Below, piece by piece: positions 55,501-63,037 of a stretch of 64,000 nucleotides of DNA (the stretch's first letter is position 1; every line of letters starts with the position of its first letter). Under the pieces are notes generated by a model that made no database searches, was not told the origin of the DNA, and worked only from the letters and a program-made list of their open reading frames with translations. Origin of the DNA: Symsagittifera roscoffensis (lineage: Eukaryota > Xenacoelomorpha > Acoela > Convolutidae); assembly GCF_963678635.1 (NCBI RefSeq), contig NC_087067.1, forward strand, positions 53,128,233 to 53,192,232. Direction: 5' to 3'. Position numbers and translations under genes: made by a program.

Positions 55501-58500
55501 ATTGAGGCCGACCGATGCCGGTATCCCAAACATTATATACTTTTGAGCAATAGAGTTCAGAAACTTTCATAAACGAATTAACTTAAAAAATCTTATTCCG
55601 ATTTGATTAAACTTGCTAGTGGCAAGCGTAATGAATGCAGCAGCTCGCGCAACCAAAATTACAAAGGTTTTGACCAAAGTTGATGAACGAAGAAGAAAGC
55701 CGAAAAATGATTGACATTACAAAAAACTTTTGGCATGCTAAAAATTTCTTGTTAGAGTTCATAAACTTCTCATTAGAGTTCAATTGCTTTAATGCTAACA
55801 AACATCAGTAGAATAAAAAAAAATTGGAAAAATAAACCGAGAGAAATGAAGCTGACCAATTTCATTACTAAAAAAATCGAATCCTCCAGAAAGTCTTTGC
55901 AACACTTATGCAACACAAACTGACTGCCACCAGGTAACTGCATGCATCCAATATAGTTACCACGTTATTACGAAAAAAAAGTTTTTTTTAAACCATTTTG
56001 ACTATTCTGTGAATAAAGTTGTTGAAGGGAAAAAGTCTAAGTATGTCTTCTGAGCGTATGTCGTTAATAAAAAATATAGCATAAATAAAGCTCAGAAGGC
56101 CAATTGGTCTCAAATTATTCGAGGGATCGTTGACTCTGAGAAAGTATAAGACTTATCCACAGAGGCAAAGCGAAGCTTCGCATCACTTGTGATACAACAC
56201 AAACAAAATAAACTTAAATCGGAAAAAAAACAAGGTAAACCAAAAAATTCGTAGAATTAGGTGAAAATTTCTTTCGTTTACAAAATCCTAGGATGAGGGT
56301 CCTCCAAAAAATTAAGGACCCCTTTCCTAGGATTTTGCTTTACGTGAGGACCCCCCTTAGGAAGGACCCATCCCTTAGGATCCGCGACACGATACAATAC
56401 TACTATTGCAGCACACACCATATCGTATTAGATTTACGGCTGAATGTTCCATCAAATAATCGGCATGTTTTTGCATTTTAAGGCTAGTTTTTAAACAAAG
56501 ATAATAAAATGTCAAATTAGCATCGGAAGATAAATAACCTAGCAGTAAAAAAGCCGAAAATATCTTCGCAGAAACCCTTAGAGCCGAAAAAAAACCACAA
56601 CACTTAAGATTTATGAAACATTAGCAAGTCCCCTTCGCCCTTAAAATTTTTTTACGTCCCCCTCGCCTGAAAACAGACATGCGCACACAAATTTTTTTCG
56701 CTCGTCAAAAGACGGAACAAGAAGCCAATCAGCCGATATAAAATAGGCCGAAGCTTATAACGCCGAAAAAAAGTTTAAAATTCTTAGTTTATTATGTAGG
56801 GCTTAATCGCCCTCTTGAGTTGAATGGTTGTGATACCAGCAAAAATGAATGGAATAAAATCATTGGAAAATATGCCGACAAAATTGAGGCCGACCGATGC
56901 CGGTATCCCAAACATTATAAACTGTTGAGCAATAGAGTTCAGAAACTTTCATAAACGAATTAACTTAAAAAATCTTATTCCGATTTGATTAAACTTGCTA
57001 GTGGCAAGCGTAATGAATGCAGCAGCTCGCGCAACCAAAATTACAAAGGTTTTGACCAAAGTTGATGAACGAAGAAGAAAGCCGAAAAATGATTGATATT
57101 GAAAAAAAACTTTTGGCATGCTAAAAATTTCTTGTTAGAGTTCATAAACTTCTCATTAGAGTTCAATTGCTTTAATGCTAACAAACATCAGTAGAATAAA
57201 AAAAAATTGGAAAAATAAAACGAGAGAAATGAAGCTGACCAATTTCATTACTAAAAAAATCGAATCCTCCAGAAAGTCTTTGCAACACTTATGCAACACA
57301 AACTGACTGCCACCAGGTAACTGCATGCATCCAATATAGTTACCACGTTATTACGAAAAAAAAAGTTTTTTTTAAACCATTTTGACTATTCTGTGAATAA
57401 AGTTGTTGAAGGGAAAAAGTCTAAGTATGTCTTCTGAGCGTATGTCGTTAATAAAAAATATAGCATAAATAAAGCTCAGAAGGCCAATTGGTCTCAAATT
57501 ATTCGAGGGATCGTTGACTCTGAGAAAGTATAAGACTTATCCACAGAGGCAAAGCGGAGCTTCGCATCACTTGTGATACAACACAAACAAAATTAACTTA
57601 AATCGGAAAAAAAACAAGGTAAACCAAAAAATTCGTAGAATTAGGTGAAAATTTCTTTCGTTTACAAAATCCTAGGATGAGGGTCCTCCAAAAAATTAAG
57701 GACCCTTTTCCTAGGATTTTGCTTTACGTGAGGACCCCCCCTTAGGAAGGACCCATCCCTTAGGATCCGCGACACGATACAATACTACTATTGCAGCACA
57801 CACCATATCGTATTAGATTTACGGCTGAATGTTCCATCAAATAATCGGCATGTTTTTGCATTTTAAGGCTAGTTTTTAAACAAAGATAATAAAATGTCAA
57901 ATTAGCATCGGAAGATAAATAACCTAGCAGTAAAAAAGCCGAAAATATCTTCGCAGAAACCCTTAGAGCCGAAAAAAAACCACAACACTTAAGATTTATG
58001 AAACATTAGCAAGTCCCCTTCGCCCTTAAAATTTTTTTACGTCCCCCTCGCCTGAAAACAGACATGCGCACACAAATTTTTTTCGCTCGTCAAAAGACGG
58101 AACAAGAAGCCAATCAGCCGATATAAAATAGGCCGAAGCTTATAACGCCGAAAAAAGTTTAAAATTCTTAGTTTATTATGTAGGGCTTAATCGCCCTCTT
58201 GAGTTGAATGGTTGTGATACCAGCAAAAATGAATGGAATAAAATCATTGGAAAATATGCCGACAAAATTGAGGCCGACCGATGCCGGTATCCCAAACATT
58301 ATAAACTGTTGAGCAATAGAGTTCAGAAACTTTCATAAACGAATTAACTTAAAAAATCTTATTCCGATTTGATTAAACTTGCTAGTGGCAAGCGTAATGA
58401 ATGCAGCAGCTCGCGCAACCAAAATTACAAAGGTTTTGACCAAAGTTGATGAACGAAGAAGAAAGCCGAAAAATGATTGACATTACAAAAAACTTTTGGC

Positions 58501-61500
58501 ATGCTAAAAATTTCTTGTTAGAGTTCATAAACTTCTCATTAGAGTTCAATTGCTTTAATGCTAACAAACATCAGTAGAATAAAAAAAAATTGGAAAAATA
58601 AACCGAGAGAAATGAAGCTGACCAATTTCATTACTAAAAAAATCGAATCCTCCAGAAAGTCTTTGCAACACTTATGCAACACAAACTGACTGCCACCAGG
58701 TAACTGCATGCATCCAATATAGTTACCACGTTATTACGAAAAAAAAATTTTTTTAAACCATTTTGACTATTCTGTGAATAAAGTTGTTGAAGGGAAAAAG
58801 TCTAAGTATGTCTTCTGAGCGTATGTCGTTAATAAAAAATATAGCATAAATAAAGCTCAGAAGGCCAATTGGTCTCAAATTATTCGAGGGATCGTTGACT
58901 CTGAGAAAGTATAAGACTTATCCACAGAGGCAAAGCGGAGCTTCGCATCACTTGTGATACAACACAAACAAAATAAACTTAAATCGGAAAAAAAACAAGG
59001 TAAACCAAAAAATTCGTAGAATTAGGTGAAAATTTCTTTCGTTTACAAAATCCTAGGATGAGGGTCCTCCAAAAAATTAAGGACCCCTTTCCTAGGATTT
59101 TGCTTTACGTGAGGACCCCCCCTTAGGAAGGACCCATCCCTTAGGATCCGCGACACGATACAATACTACTATTGCAGCACACACCATATCGTATTAGATT
59201 TACGGCTGAATGTTCCATCAAATAATCGGCATGTTTTTGCATTTTAAGGCTAGTTTTTAAACAAAGATAATAAAATGTCAAATTAGCATCGGAAGATAAA
59301 TAACCTAGCAGTAAAAAAGCCGAAAATATCTTCGCAGAAACCCTTAGAGCCGAAAAAAAACCACAACACTTAAGATTTATGAAACATTAGCAAGTCCCCT
59401 TCGCCCTTAAAATTTTTTTACGTCCCCCTCGCCTGAAAACAGACATGCGCACACAAATTTTTTTCGCTCGTCAAAAGACGGAACAAGAAGCCAATCAGCC
59501 GATATAAAATAGGCCGAAGCTTATAACGCCGAAAAAAAGTTTAAAATTCTTAGTTTATTATGTAGGGCTTAATCGCCCTCTTGAGTTGAATGGTTGTGAT
59601 ACCAGCAAAAATGAATGGAATAAAATCATTGGAAAATATGCCGACAAAATTATTGCTCAACAGTTTATAATGTTTGGGATACCGGCATCGGTCGGCCTCA
59701 GAGTTCAGAAACTTTCATAAGCGAATTAACTTAAGAAATCTTATTCCGATTTGATTAAGCTTGCTAGTGGCAAGCGTAATGAATACAGCAGCTCGCGCAA
59801 CCAAAATTACAAAGGTTTTGACCAAAGTTGATGAACGAAGAAGAAAGCCGAAAATTGATTGATATTGAAAAAAAACTTTTGGCATGCTAAAAATTTCTTG
59901 TTAGAGTTCATAAACTTCTCATTAGAGTCCAATTGCTTTAATGCTAACAAACATCAGTAGAATAAAAAAAAATTGGAAAGATAAGCCGAGAGAAATGAAG
60001 CTGACCAATTTCATTACTAAAAAAATCGAATCCTCCAGAAAGTCTTTGCAACACTTATGCAACACAAACTGACTGCCACCAGGTAACTGCATGCATCCAA
60101 TATAGTTACCACGTTATTACGAAAAAAAAAGTTTTTTTTAAACCAAGTTGTTGAAGGGAAAAAGTCTAAGTATGTCTTCTGAGCGTATGTCGTTAATAAA
60201 AAATATAGCATAAATAAAGCTCAGAAGGCCAATTGGTCTCAAATTATTCGAGGGATCGTTGACTCTCAGAAAGTATAAGACTTATCTACAGAGGCAAAGC
60301 GGAGCTTCGCATCACTTGTGATACAACACAAACAAAATAAACTTAAATCGAAAAAAAACAAGGTTAACCAAAAAATTCGTAGATTTCGATTAAAATTAGT
60401 AGAGGCCAGCTAAAGCTGTAGGTACTTCCTTGACATTTTTGGAATTTGTTTTACTGATGTGGTGTGAAATGGGTGATTAAAAAATAGTACTTTGCCCAAA
60501 ACCCGTTATTTCTCTACTTTTTGTGAGATATTGAATTTTCTCAACGAGGTAACATTTAAATAAGAAAAAATAAGTAATCACCGGGTTGATAAAAAACTAT
60601 CGCAATTAGCTCTTTCGGTTGAACCCTTCATCTCAAATTTGATAGGGTAGTGTTTAAAAAACATCAAAAAATTTGTCAAAAAGATTCTAAGAAATGGTCA
60701 GAAGTTCAAGAACGTCCATTTCGATATCTGCAACTTTTTTCTGCTCAAAGTACGCCGAGGCCACTTCAGCAGAGAAGATTTTCAAAACCGGATTTACCAA
60801 TGAACCTTAAAATTGGCAGGGTAGTTTTGGCGAAAAGTCAAAAAGTTTCCAAAAAACAGTCAACATTTCGAACCTTTTTTAAAGCAAATACTTTTTGCAA
60901 AAAAAGTGCAGCTACTGAGAAAGGTAGGCTTTCAACAACCTGTTAACTAAATTGAGCTCTCATTGACACAAATCTGACTTCAAGGGTCACAAATTTGACT
61001 CCACAAAGAGACAAAAGTTAACTTTTCCGAGAATCAAAGCTTTTTCTGTAAAAACTTTTCAGCGTAGCTGTTTATGCAGGAGAGATTCAAATTGCCTGTA
61101 TCTTCGATTGATACAAGAAAACGCCAATTTTCGTTTTCTTTTACATCAATTTTGTTTTCTTTCCAATTAGTAAAAAAAAGCAGTTCCTGGTCAGATTCCA
61201 ACCCATGACCTGTGACGTCCCATGCGCACTCTTCACCTTCAGGCTAGGAGCCGCAAACACATAGAAGTTTGAGTTCATGGTGAACCAAGATACAATTCAT
61301 GTGATTCTGTTGAACAAGTTGTTAACCCGAAAAAAGTCTATATTACGAACTAAAAAAATTTAAGAGTGCCTTTGGCGCTTATAAGCACTAGACATGAGGG
61401 GGAGCGCGCTTTGATTTTTTTCAGATTTCGCCCAAAGATAGGACAGTTTAGGAAAATGAACATTATGGAGCAATATTTTCAATGTTCACCAATTTAAGTT

Positions 61501-62911
61501 CAGGGAATGAATGAGTGTGGTTTTTGTGTTAAAAGAAATAAGCGATCATTGCCAGTGTATGAAGCCTCTGCTGGAAGAGGGGTCTTATGGCAACTTCTTC
61601 AAGTGCTGCTCGGAAGTGATGGAGTGGCTGGTGGATGATGTCTCCTCAGACAACAAAAAGATCATTCTCAAGGCCGACCCAGTGGACCCAGAAATGAGCG
61701 AACAGACTAAGAAATTCTTCGAAGACTATCAACAAAAGGCCACTAGGTACACTCTATACTACATTTCAATAACTGCCCAAAAACTAACTTTGAATAATGG
61801 CGGATACTGTTTAATGTTCCACTTTTCAACAAACCGTTTCAGCTGAGTAAGAAATGACCGATTACACCATAAAATTAAAAACTATAATTAGGTATGAGGT
61901 ACTTATTGATGCTGAAAAAAATCACCTTAAATATCAAGTCAAGAACTCAAGTCAATTTGTATTGGCAAAAAGTTATTTCTCCGTGAGGAAATTTTTTTGG
62001 ACTAGAGTGCTGATTTAAATTAACCGGACGAAACGCGTTAAACTTGAAATTTAAAACGCATTTTTCTCAAATTGGGTTGAGTTTAGGTGAAAACTTATGA
62101 AGACAAAACTTGCTTAGAATTTTAGCAGAATTAATATAGTGTAATTTGTTTTGCGAAATTCGGGTCCGAAATTTTACCCCAAAAATGGGTCATTTTGGCT
62201 TTTCTTAGTTAATCACAAATTACGCCAAAAATACCCAATCGATCACAGACATAATTATATCAAAGTGAGACCCTTACGTAGTCCAACAAACTTTATGAAG
62301 GGTATTTTCTCCAAAAATGCATATTGTTTAAAAATTGTTTTTAAATAAAAAGTTGGTATTTTATATAATAAAAATGACCTATTTTGTCTATCAAACAAAA
62401 ATAAATTAACTTATACAATATTTTGGAGATTATTCCCTTCTTAAAGTTTGTTGGGCTACGTAAGAAACTCAATTTGATCTAATTATGTCTGTGATCGATT
62501 AAGTATTTTTGGCGTAATTTTTGATTAACTAAGAAAAGCCAAAATGACCCATTTTTGGGGTAAAATTGTGGGCCCGAAATTCGCAAAACAAATTACACTA
62601 TTTTAATTCTGTTAAAATTCTAAGCAAGTTTTGTCTTCATAAGTTTTCACCTAAACTCAACCCAATTTGAGAAAAACGCGTTTTAAATTTCAAGTTTAAC
62701 GCGTTTTGTCCGGTTAATTTAAATCAGCACTGTAGTTTGATTTTTTTTTGAATTTCGTTTAATTCAAAATTGATTTAGATGTCTGCAAGGCCACGAATTC
62801 GACGCACCTAGACAAGACAAACTGGTCGCTTCTACATTAACAGCCGGAAAGGTGATGGCCATTATGGGCAGCATCATCACTTTGGTCTTCACAAGTTCAA
62901 ATGAGATCTAA
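31267..62911 (+). CDS. Predicted small secreted Cys-containing protein with hydrophobic tail, 4 exons
   Basis: Exons 31267-31524, 31675-31807, 61536-61746 and 62779-62911 join in one frame (735 nt, 244 residues plus stop) with phases 0, 1 and 2. The N-terminus has a signal-peptide-like core (LTGLLMVFVIDV). It is followed by an N/G/S-rich linker with NNT and NNS glycosylation-type sites. A core with cysteines (DKLC, HCQC, KCC, CLQG) contains six cysteines. The C-terminal hydrophobic stretch (VMAIMGSIITLVFTS) ends a few residues before the stop. This suggests a secreted protein anchored by GPI or a tail segment. I do not recognise the family. The 31808-61535 intron (29.7 kb) is full of repeats. 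The join across it rests on phase and residue chemistry only. Confidence 0.6.
31675..31807 (+). CDS. Gene 2 exon 2
   Basis: Acceptor after a T-rich tract (TTATTGTTAG|CC, 31674/31675), phase 0. Encodes PPPYVPGRLHSMTHLDQLMM and one Cys (DKLC). Donor ACAG|GTGAGA at 31807/31808, phase 1. The 150-bp intron before it is ordinary. Confidence 0.68.
32385..32402 (+). repeat. Poly-C tract
   Basis: 18 consecutive C in intron 2 of gene 2. A 12-base G run lies at about 32810-32821. They could form i-motif or G-rich structures and are error-prone in sequencing. Confidence 0.8.
32778..32912 (-). repeat. Truncated B satellite unit at the outer end of the left inverted arm
   Basis: Reverse complement of the first 135 bp or so of the B unit (compare 51877-52010), including CTAGGAAAGGGGTCC and GAGGACCCTCATCC. 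The gypsy element 2 insertion separates it from the rest of the arm at 39083. Confidence 0.8.
32913..33125 (+). repeat. 5' LTR of gypsy element 2
   Basis: 213 bp, TGTCATATATAG to TTTTTCACA. TATA-like ATATATAG near its start; AATAAA at 33068-33073. Its last base is also the A of the gag start codon. Confidence 0.95.
33125..38704 (+). CDS. gag-pol: Gag-pol polyprotein of gypsy element 2 (1859 aa)
   Basis: One frame from MAQQAGQSAG to TAA. Order: gag (to about residue 240); an RGG-rich box (about 242-268); two zinc knuckles (CYNC with stretched spacing, then CNFCKKTGHYERTC, about 275-315); aspartic protease AWIDSGSPISIF (about 400); RT with fingers KKDGSVKLALESRELN, KTGFYGLTTMPAEFQR and catalytic FIDD (about 716); RNase H with VCDASHNGLGAVLEQ (about 865) and TDHKALVSLL; integrase with the HHCC region (about 1280-1320) and D, D, E in QLDFWGPI, MDQGTSF and CVERTIGS; and a tail of about 300 disordered residues, Ser/Lys/Glu-rich, with SRKSTRKRTAVSKFGG near its end. 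No envelope gene. Gag and pol are fused without a frameshift. Likely capable of producing all retrotransposition functions. Confidence 0.95.
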   Translation: MAQQAGQSAGSGKNPLGITAFWPSKCTEAPMLWEHWITRFTWGVIAKHSFNPTAFYFDGTLTAAQITGLPEEVNGKNRVEAEQTLISNLYLCLGERGQDELHNRKPHLDLATTRYPRVLDEFESVFRKERNETFETYQLLSRKQRDGETLEEFHSVLSGLAARCSLGALERRVLRDVFIVNMSNKEAQTELCRSTKTPDEVYRIALSYERGDKYAKSYKVSGGGLTAAPAGSLKIKAEPISAIRGGYRRPFQRGGRGFGRGGTRGRGGAADRKCYNCDQSGFTPDHIPKCPARNVTCNFCKKTGHYERTCRGRRSANRGRVGMINEDDTNGGIAQDYPEESASNYGSSVGWVTDSKAPAHGWDSDSSTEYVVMSIRRKEETELKVAGAKLALRINGKATQAWIDSGSPISIFTIGELKRTLGTVNVQLKPLNPQDDQFRDYGNNPLKFLGKMQVTLHSNGWTCSSDINVIGGCRPSIIGRDLMPSLGLMLVQAPSTEGVKSIHPKEGTVATDNDLDEWQTHFCKQFQHLFRRVGRIRNYKVQAEFFKNLTPIQQKGRRVPITLQEKVDKEIEKLLEQGHIQKLEECSDKYFVSPIVITVKKDGSVKLALESRELNKQVHKNKYQMPNIEELMDIVGQTISEHKQGDVFFTTMDLTYAYGQLPLNENTSKHCNFSLVGGRSTGTYRFKTGFYGLTTMPAEFQRVMDAILAEFPCAHAFIDDILVISKGTKIEHIALVEKILSKLDKENMALKLEKCQFAKNTCEWLGHRITKSGITPMVRKTDPIDKLTAPKTLSQLKSFMGSIHSLHKYLPALAETSAPLRPLLSKKNEFLWTIDCQTAFESLKKQDANIVELKHFDVHKDIRIVCDASHNGLGAVLEQLGAEGWRPISFASRFLNAAEKKYSTNELEMLAVVWGSEYFRNYIFGRKFTVVTDHKALVSLLNGNNKKNKTMFSRLTRWIDRIIPFDFVIEHMPGAKIGLADYLSRHPVGEATKVSLYDNTFTVAKLQSITNSLGYIDTNKGIIKASKKPIVSAKDIQVGNDKVNIPPEEGVKTRDCRPTNQKPVKRIAECNDRESAKVVKSITECKLRESDINSTVNSSPPFNKSSYRSNKIHISTMTSLNLKKLNKLLLKHPEITSGSSSEVEIVDARLEAETHHTRDIRCNTVISIPSAFGGELFPAAYPAGGNVIMSIIPRDCKIIRKSSALPELFNLQLVEANYKGDPQMRAIKELVESKDPELERKVRAMGAYLGQHTHDFHVRENCLWMDERLVIPIPLRKAVVNRIHAFHHGRSNMFDAARDVWFPYLHRSLVAAADGCKECTDAGKSLKPLCAKGDVGKVYEPREPNECLQLDFWGPIRYLNESSKYVLVSVDRFSRWPSAMICGNNKSDKVLKFIKQYISQHGVPRKIFMDQGTSFTSNAVKSFCNSEGKEIIYSPVNDHRATGCVERTIGSLKNFVLTYAKEKDSGNLESMIERALSALRFAPNATLKLSPFEAHHGREANTVLRNLTKKPTLQNLNWARVLKQKSAYLDSTDPRTQKNLQPMATDWEERSDVDFDVDHMNHPRRLTQNQLVSAADGTPMADGDWKQASGGKSKQPSKRTELLFQRLKDSNKRYRPINQKVISESKHTLTLANGSVLRKSGVAEKVIKTNAPNIASKQTLSPPAISARSRADLKRGANEQAAGTSTQSKASAQRKADNRTREFSPAEEADSDSEYEPITISKYAGNSTTAPGRNVEGNEPQVPKDVDDGIGRPNLSEGSGAEKSKGVDTEVQTMSTEQGGSAPNLSNEGQGEKQPKKKGERVRRLRLVSYSSQESEDGTGSRKSTRKRTAVSKFGGVMIDSILKARTSKGEEDRERDTN
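33126..33133 (+). promoter_or_regulatory. Primer binding site of gypsy element 2
   Basis: TGGCGCAG abuts the LTR directly, and the gag ATG (33125-33127) overlaps it. The same octamer occurs in element 1 and in the relic at 20437. Confidence 0.7.
38870..39082 (+). repeat. 3' LTR of gypsy element 2
   Basis: Identical to the 5' LTR by eye over 213 bp. Preceded by a short purine tract, GAGGGAA. Confidence 0.95.
39083..40557 (-). repeat. A segment, left-arm copy
   Basis: Inverted relative to copies at 50398-51876 and 53667-54838. Includes a hairpin, GCACCGAGCTTTTG with CAAAAACTTGGTGC (about 39691-39719). Open frames within it are short and not credible as genes. Confidence 0.85.
40955..42900 (+). 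repeat. Imperfect (CTTA)n microsatellite, about 1.9 kb
   Basis: Strongly pyrimidine-rich on the + strand: runs of CTTACTTACTTA with C/T variants and CACTT interruptions. Apparent reading frames of Leu, Thr, Tyr and Ser are a consequence of the repeat, which has no stops on this strand. Confidence 0.92.
43160..43481 (+). repeat. ATGG/GATGG-rich tract entering the gap
   Basis: Rich in TGGATGGAT, TGGTTGGA and similar words. It is the inverted partner of 47440-47760 in the right arm and is cut off by the N run. Confidence 0.8.
43482..43681. other. Assembly gap (200 N)
   Basis: A run of exactly 200 N, a conventional placeholder, so the true size is unknown. It sits where the left arm should continue with sequence complementary to about 46371-47440. 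Confidence 0.98.
43682..43845. repeat. Hairpin next to the gap
   Basis: TGCTTGCAGAAAAGAAAAGC... (43682-43727) pairs with 43800-43845 over about 45 bp with few mismatches. A third, diverged copy of the arm lies near 43898-43942. The left arm starts at the first base after the gap. Confidence 0.8.
44087..44660 (+). repeat. About 217-bp tandem repeat, 2.6 copies
   Basis: AGCGGG starts at about 44087, 44305 and 44521. Units share GAGGAGCGTAGCGACGAGC, GATAGCTATTGCCCGCT, ATGCCTCTGTGTTTTGTG and TTAACACACAA. GC-rich parts stand out from AT-rich surroundings. Related leader sequence also occurs at 43735-43800. Confidence 0.8.
44700..46370. other. Centre of the inverted repeat, AT-rich
   Basis: AT-rich single-copy-looking sequence. 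Open frames at 44925-45350 (141 codons) and 45602-45820 (72 codons) are Lys/Asn/Leu-rich and resemble nothing I know. No transposase or other domain was recognised, so I do not call genes. Confidence 0.4.
46371..47500 (+). repeat. Imperfect (ATCC)n tract with a 200-bp duplication
   Basis: Rich in CATCCATCC and CAACCA words. Within it, sequence at about 46532-46735 recurs at about 46735-46940 (for example CAGCAATCT...ACTCATC and AAAGCTATCTATCCAATCAG), about 200 bp apart. Its inner part has no partner in the left arm because of the N gap. Confidence 0.88.
48140..49990 (+). repeat. Imperfect (GTAA)n microsatellite
   Basis: Purine-rich partner of the left-arm (CTTA)n tract: AAGTAAGTAAGT with variants. 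Minus-strand frames of Leu/Thr/Tyr are repeat artefacts. Confidence 0.92.
48309..48735 (+). repeat. Two-copy tandem duplication (about 210 bp) only in the right arm
   Basis: AGTAAACTAAACTAAAAT...GGTAAAACAAGATGAAG (about 48320) and AACTAAACTAAAATAAGG... (about 48530) repeat with GAGTTTAAGTAAATACAG in each. The left arm appears to have one copy. Confidence 0.75.
50398..51876 (+). repeat. A segment, right-arm copy
   Basis: Runs from the AAACCAGAAAATCAGC region to TTTTTGGGTG, then joins B. From 50700 on it is shared with the third copy at 53667. Contains the GCACCAAGTTTTCGACAAAA/GCTCGGTGC hairpin at about 51242-51273. Confidence 0.88.
51877..53235 (+). repeat. Satellite unit B0
   Basis: Begins GAAAATTTCTTTCG. 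Near its start are short inverted matches (AATCCTAGGA/TCCTAGGATT, GGTCCT/AGGACC). It ends with ACCGAAAAATTCGTAGA and runs into C. Confidence 0.88.
53236..53665 (+). repeat. C segment, copy 1
   Basis: TTTAGATTAAAATTAGTAGA to GAACCTTAAAATTG, about 430 bp. Nearly identical to 60382-60815. Its short open frame (53501-53689) recurs in the second copy but has no recognisable domain. Confidence 0.85.
53667..54838 (+). repeat. A segment, third copy (truncated)
   Basis: About 1.17 kb, nearly identical to 50700-51876, joined directly to C upstream and B1 downstream. It lacks the outer part present in both arms. Confidence 0.9.
54839..56262 (+). repeat. Satellite unit B1
   Basis: 1424 bp, about 40 bp longer than its neighbours because of an inverted duplication at 55038-55172. 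Confidence 0.9.
55038..55172. repeat. Inverted duplication within B1
   Basis: 55038-55081 and 55130-55172 are reverse complements (about 43 bp). The sequence between is the inverted form of the AGGCTAGTTTTTAAACAAAG segment found in forward orientation in other units. Confidence 0.88.
56263..57646 (+). repeat. Satellite unit B2
   Basis: 1384 bp, nearly identical to B3. Ends AATTAGGT and is followed directly by the next unit. Short minus-strand frames found in several units are not credible genes. Confidence 0.92.
57647..59027 (+). repeat. Satellite unit B3
   Basis: 1381 bp, nearly identical to B2. Confidence 0.92.
59028..60381 (+). repeat. Satellite unit B4
   Basis: About 1354 bp. Carries an exact 50-bp inversion (59651-59700) and a deletion of about 22 bp near 60144 relative to other units. 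Runs into C. Confidence 0.9.
59651..59700. repeat. 50-bp inversion in B4
   Basis: TATTGCTCAACAGTTTATAA...GTCGGCCTCA is the exact reverse complement of the segment at the same place in B2 and B3, between unchanged flanks ACAAAAT and GAGTTCAG. Confidence 0.92.
60382..60815 (+). repeat. C segment, copy 2
   Basis: Matches 53236-53665. After CTTAAAATTG the sequence becomes unique, marking the outer end of the composite repeat. Confidence 0.85.
60816..61535 (+). other. Intron sequence upstream of gene 2 exon 3
   Basis: Non-repetitive, AT-rich. Contains no credible coding sequence. A branch and pyrimidine-type stretch GTGTGGTTTTTGTG precedes the proposed acceptor. Confidence 0.4.
61536..61746 (+). 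CDS. Gene 2 exon 3
   Basis: Acceptor TTTTTGTGTTAAAAG|AA (61535/61536) gives the two bases phase 1 requires. Encodes ISDHCQCMKPLLEEGS and FFKCCSEVMEWL, then an acidic helical stretch. Donor CTAG|GTACAC at 61746/61747, phase 2. Alternative starts at AG 61542 or 61555 are possible but do not fit phase 1. An upstream in-frame TGA at 61508 means the exon starts after it, unless ATG 61511 were a true start. Confidence 0.62.
62001..62736. repeat. Foldback element in the last intron of gene 2
   Basis: Arms of about 325 bp (62001-62328 and about 62415-62736) are reverse complements at roughly 90 percent by eye, from ACTAGAGTGCTGATTTAAAT outward to CAGCACTGTAGT. The central 85 bp or so is AT-rich. No coding capacity. 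A MITE-like non-autonomous element. Confidence 0.85.
62779..62911 (+). CDS. Gene 2 last exon (hydrophobic tail)
   Basis: Acceptor TTGATTTAG|A (62778/62779) completes the split codon. Encodes CLQGHEFDAPRQDKLVAS and then a hydrophobic stretch ending in SSNEI and TAA 62909-62911. The tail fits a GPI-attachment signal or a short membrane anchor. Confidence 0.62.
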
Positions 62912-63031
62912 AAACACAACACAATTGAAAAAGAAAGAATACAGGATCGAAGTAAGAAGATGCCATGATCTAAATCGAACCAAAAGCAAATCAAGCAACC
63001 AATTAAAAAATAATGGGTCAAAATTGTAGAC

Positions 63032-63037
63032 AATAAA
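63032..63037 (+). terminator. Possible polyadenylation signal of gene 2
   Basis: AATAAA 121 bp after the stop of the last exon, in AGACAATAAAAATTAC. Position fits a short 3' UTR. Confidence 0.4.

Noticed and set aside
55616-58567. 61-codon minus-strand frame repeated in satellite units
   Set aside because: Its recurrence follows from the satellite copies. Short, no domain, and not preserved in all units.
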